NCBI GenBank assembly: GCA_025360895.1
Contig: JANYBF010000466.1
Coordinates: 1 to 6,499, forward strand
Direction of reading: 5' to 3'
DNA from: Verrucomicrobiota bacterium
GTDB taxonomy: Bacteria; Verrucomicrobiota; Verrucomicrobiia; Limisphaerales; JADLHS01
Length of the DNA: 6,499 nucleotides
Below, piece after piece: positions 5,877 to 6,499 of the stretch. The first letter of the stretch is position 1. Each line of letters starts with the position of its first letter. The notes beneath the pieces are model-generated. The model made no database searches, was not told the origin of the DNA, and was given only the letters and a program-made list of their open reading frames with translations. The position numbers and the translations under genes were made by a program.

Positions 5877-5903
5877 AAATGCCTCGTTTGCTTGCTTGGC
5901 GAA

Positions 5904-5932
5904 GCGGAATAAATTCCGCGCTCCGCATTTTT
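5904..5932 (+). terminator. Candidate terminator or repeat palindrome downstream of aroB
   Basis: GCGGAA (5904-5909) pairs with TTCCGC (5914-5919) around TAAA; alternatively GCGGA (5904-5908) pairs with TCCGC (5922-5926), directly before an ATTTTT run (5927-5932). The second fold has the form of an intrinsic terminator with a long loop. It lies about 95 bases past the aroB stop and immediately before the ATG of the truncated gene at 5935. It could equally be part of the palindrome cluster. Confidence 0.35.
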
Positions 5933-5934
5933 CT

Positions 5935-6000
5935 ATGAGCGCCGTCAGCGAAACAATAGTCCGCGAATACTTTGAAGCGGTGCCGAAGCGTACAGGGTAA
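5935..6000 (+). pseudogene. 5' remnant of a truncated gene (MSAVSETIVREYFE...)
   Basis: A 21-residue frame begins MSAVSETIVREYFE and then runs AVPKRTG to a TAA. The first 14 residues resemble, from memory, the conserved N terminus of a hypothetical protein of about 200 residues common in Verrucomicrobiota, which continues beyond EYFE; here the continuation is lost. After about 5976 the sequence reads better on the opposite strand, as the end of another coding remnant. The likely history is a deletion or rearrangement joining two genes tail to head. There is no Shine-Dalgarno. The frame and abrupt change are seen; the family link is recollection and should be searched. Confidence 0.4.
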
Positions 6001-6296
6001 AGTGAAACAGACGATCCTTGGGCAGTGCGAACAGACATTTATGGAACAACTGTCCCGCCGGGGTGGCCCAGTCAATTTCGCCCGCCCACCAGTTTTTGAT
6101 CGAAGGCATATTTGCGGGGGCCGACGCCCAGAAAGTACAGCGCCTGTTGAATGAGCCGGTTGGTCACTTCGGAATCCTGACTAAGCTGGTGGGCCAAGGC
6201 CTGTTCGCGCCGACGGAGCGGGCGGGATTCCTTGCGGATGAGCAGCCGCGCGGCCAGACGCGATTTGCGCCAAGCGGTGTCGGCTTTTATCTCCAC
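5945..6296 (-). pseudogene. Frameshifted remnant of an unrecognised gene
   Basis: On the minus strand an open stretch from 6296 reads IKADTAWRKSRLAARLLIRK (residues 3-22) and, later, VTNRLIQQALYFLGVGPRKY, AFDQ. It reaches a stop at 6072-6074 as KLVGGRN. One base fewer in the A5 run at 6093-6097 continues the protein as NWWAGEIDWATPAGQLFHKC, LFALPKDRLFHFTLYASAPL and a stop at 5945-5947. The continuation is rich in Trp, Phe and Asp-containing protein-like text, so I infer one ancestral reading frame with a +1 slip. The last nine or so residues are merely the antisense of the truncated gene at 5935. There is no credible start codon: an in-frame TAG lies just upstream and only GTG at 6296 is available. 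I do not recognise the family. A sequencing error in the homopolymer cannot be excluded. Confidence 0.45.
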
Positions 6297-6301
6297 CCGT
6301 T

Positions 6302-6485
6302 TTATGGCTGAACACTAGCGGAACACGGCGGGTTTAGCAATCCCGCGTGCCGCAACCACGCCCGGCGAACCAGAAGGTGATGCGCCGGAAAATTTCGCCT
6401 GAAGATTTCCGCTTCACGCAGAAAGTTTTTCGGGGTCAAAGCGGGACAGTTTCTTTTTCAAACTTGGATTTCGGTTCAGAATCAT
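6302..6485 (-). pseudogene. Possible further coding remnant, two frames
   Basis: From ATG 6485 the minus strand reads MILNRNPSLKKKLSRFDPEK, LSA and stops at 6414. A frame switch near 6421 gives LREAEIFRRNFPAHHLLVRR, AWLRHAGLL, then a stop at 6302. The two pieces may be one decayed short gene, but the evidence is only that the text looks protein-like. No Shine-Dalgarno and no known motif. It may or may not be part of the remnant that follows at 6296. Confidence 0.2.
6324..6349. repeat. GC-rich palindrome in the right-end remnant zone
   Basis: CAC-(G)-GCGGG (6324-6332) pairs with CCCGC-GTG (6342-6349) around TTTAGCAAT, eight pairs with one bulged G. A GAACAC direct repeat (6310-6315 and 6321-6326) flanks its left arm. 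The form suits a dispersed intergenic repeat; other copies cannot be checked here. Confidence 0.35.
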
Positions 6486-6499
6486 TTCATGGAGATAAA

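Overview
The window reads as a chromosomal piece of a GC-rich bacterium, most probably a member of the Verrucomicrobiota (Pedosphaera/Limisphaera-like). This rests on recognition of protein style: the truncated ECF sigma factor, the exported TPR protein, the exported NIPSNAP protein and the IS110-type relic all resemble proteins common in that phylum. No rRNA or other phylogenetic marker is present, so the placement is inference.

Layout, left to right. (1) 1-324, minus: N-terminal part of an ECF sigma factor running off the left edge. (2) 462-1391, minus: an exported alkaline-phosphatase-superfamily hydrolase with a full set of metal and nucleophile motifs. (3) 1604-2467, plus: an exported TPR protein divergent from the phosphatase; the 212-base gap carries two 8-bp hairpins, one of which pairs the phosphatase Shine-Dalgarno. 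(4) 2576-2652, minus: tRNA-Arg(TCG) with encoded CCA. (5) 2653-3062: gene-free. (6) 3063-3512, minus: secreted NIPSNAP-family protein. (7) 3533 to about 4600: decayed IS110-type insertion sequence. It has three consecutive stem-loops where the bridge RNA of an IS110 element would lie, a transposase remnant with a catalytic Asp-to-Ala change, a frameshift, a large internal deletion and a stop, and then a hairpin-rich, partly A-rich 3' flank. (8) 4716-5810, plus: intact aroB (3-dehydroquinate synthase) starting at GTG, with a promoter-like pair placed so that the transcript could be leaderless. (9) 5811-6499: hairpin-rich spacer and broken coding remnants, including the first 14 codons of a truncated plus-strand gene abutting a frameshifted minus-strand reading frame.

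The genes do not form one pathway. The housekeeping content is aroB (shikimate pathway) and the tRNA. The phosphatase, TPR and NIPSNAP proteins are predicted to be exported; the phosphatase and TPR genes share a divergent intergenic region. The most interesting parts are the IS110 relic with its structured leader and the gene-remnant zone after aroB. No complete novel system is visible.
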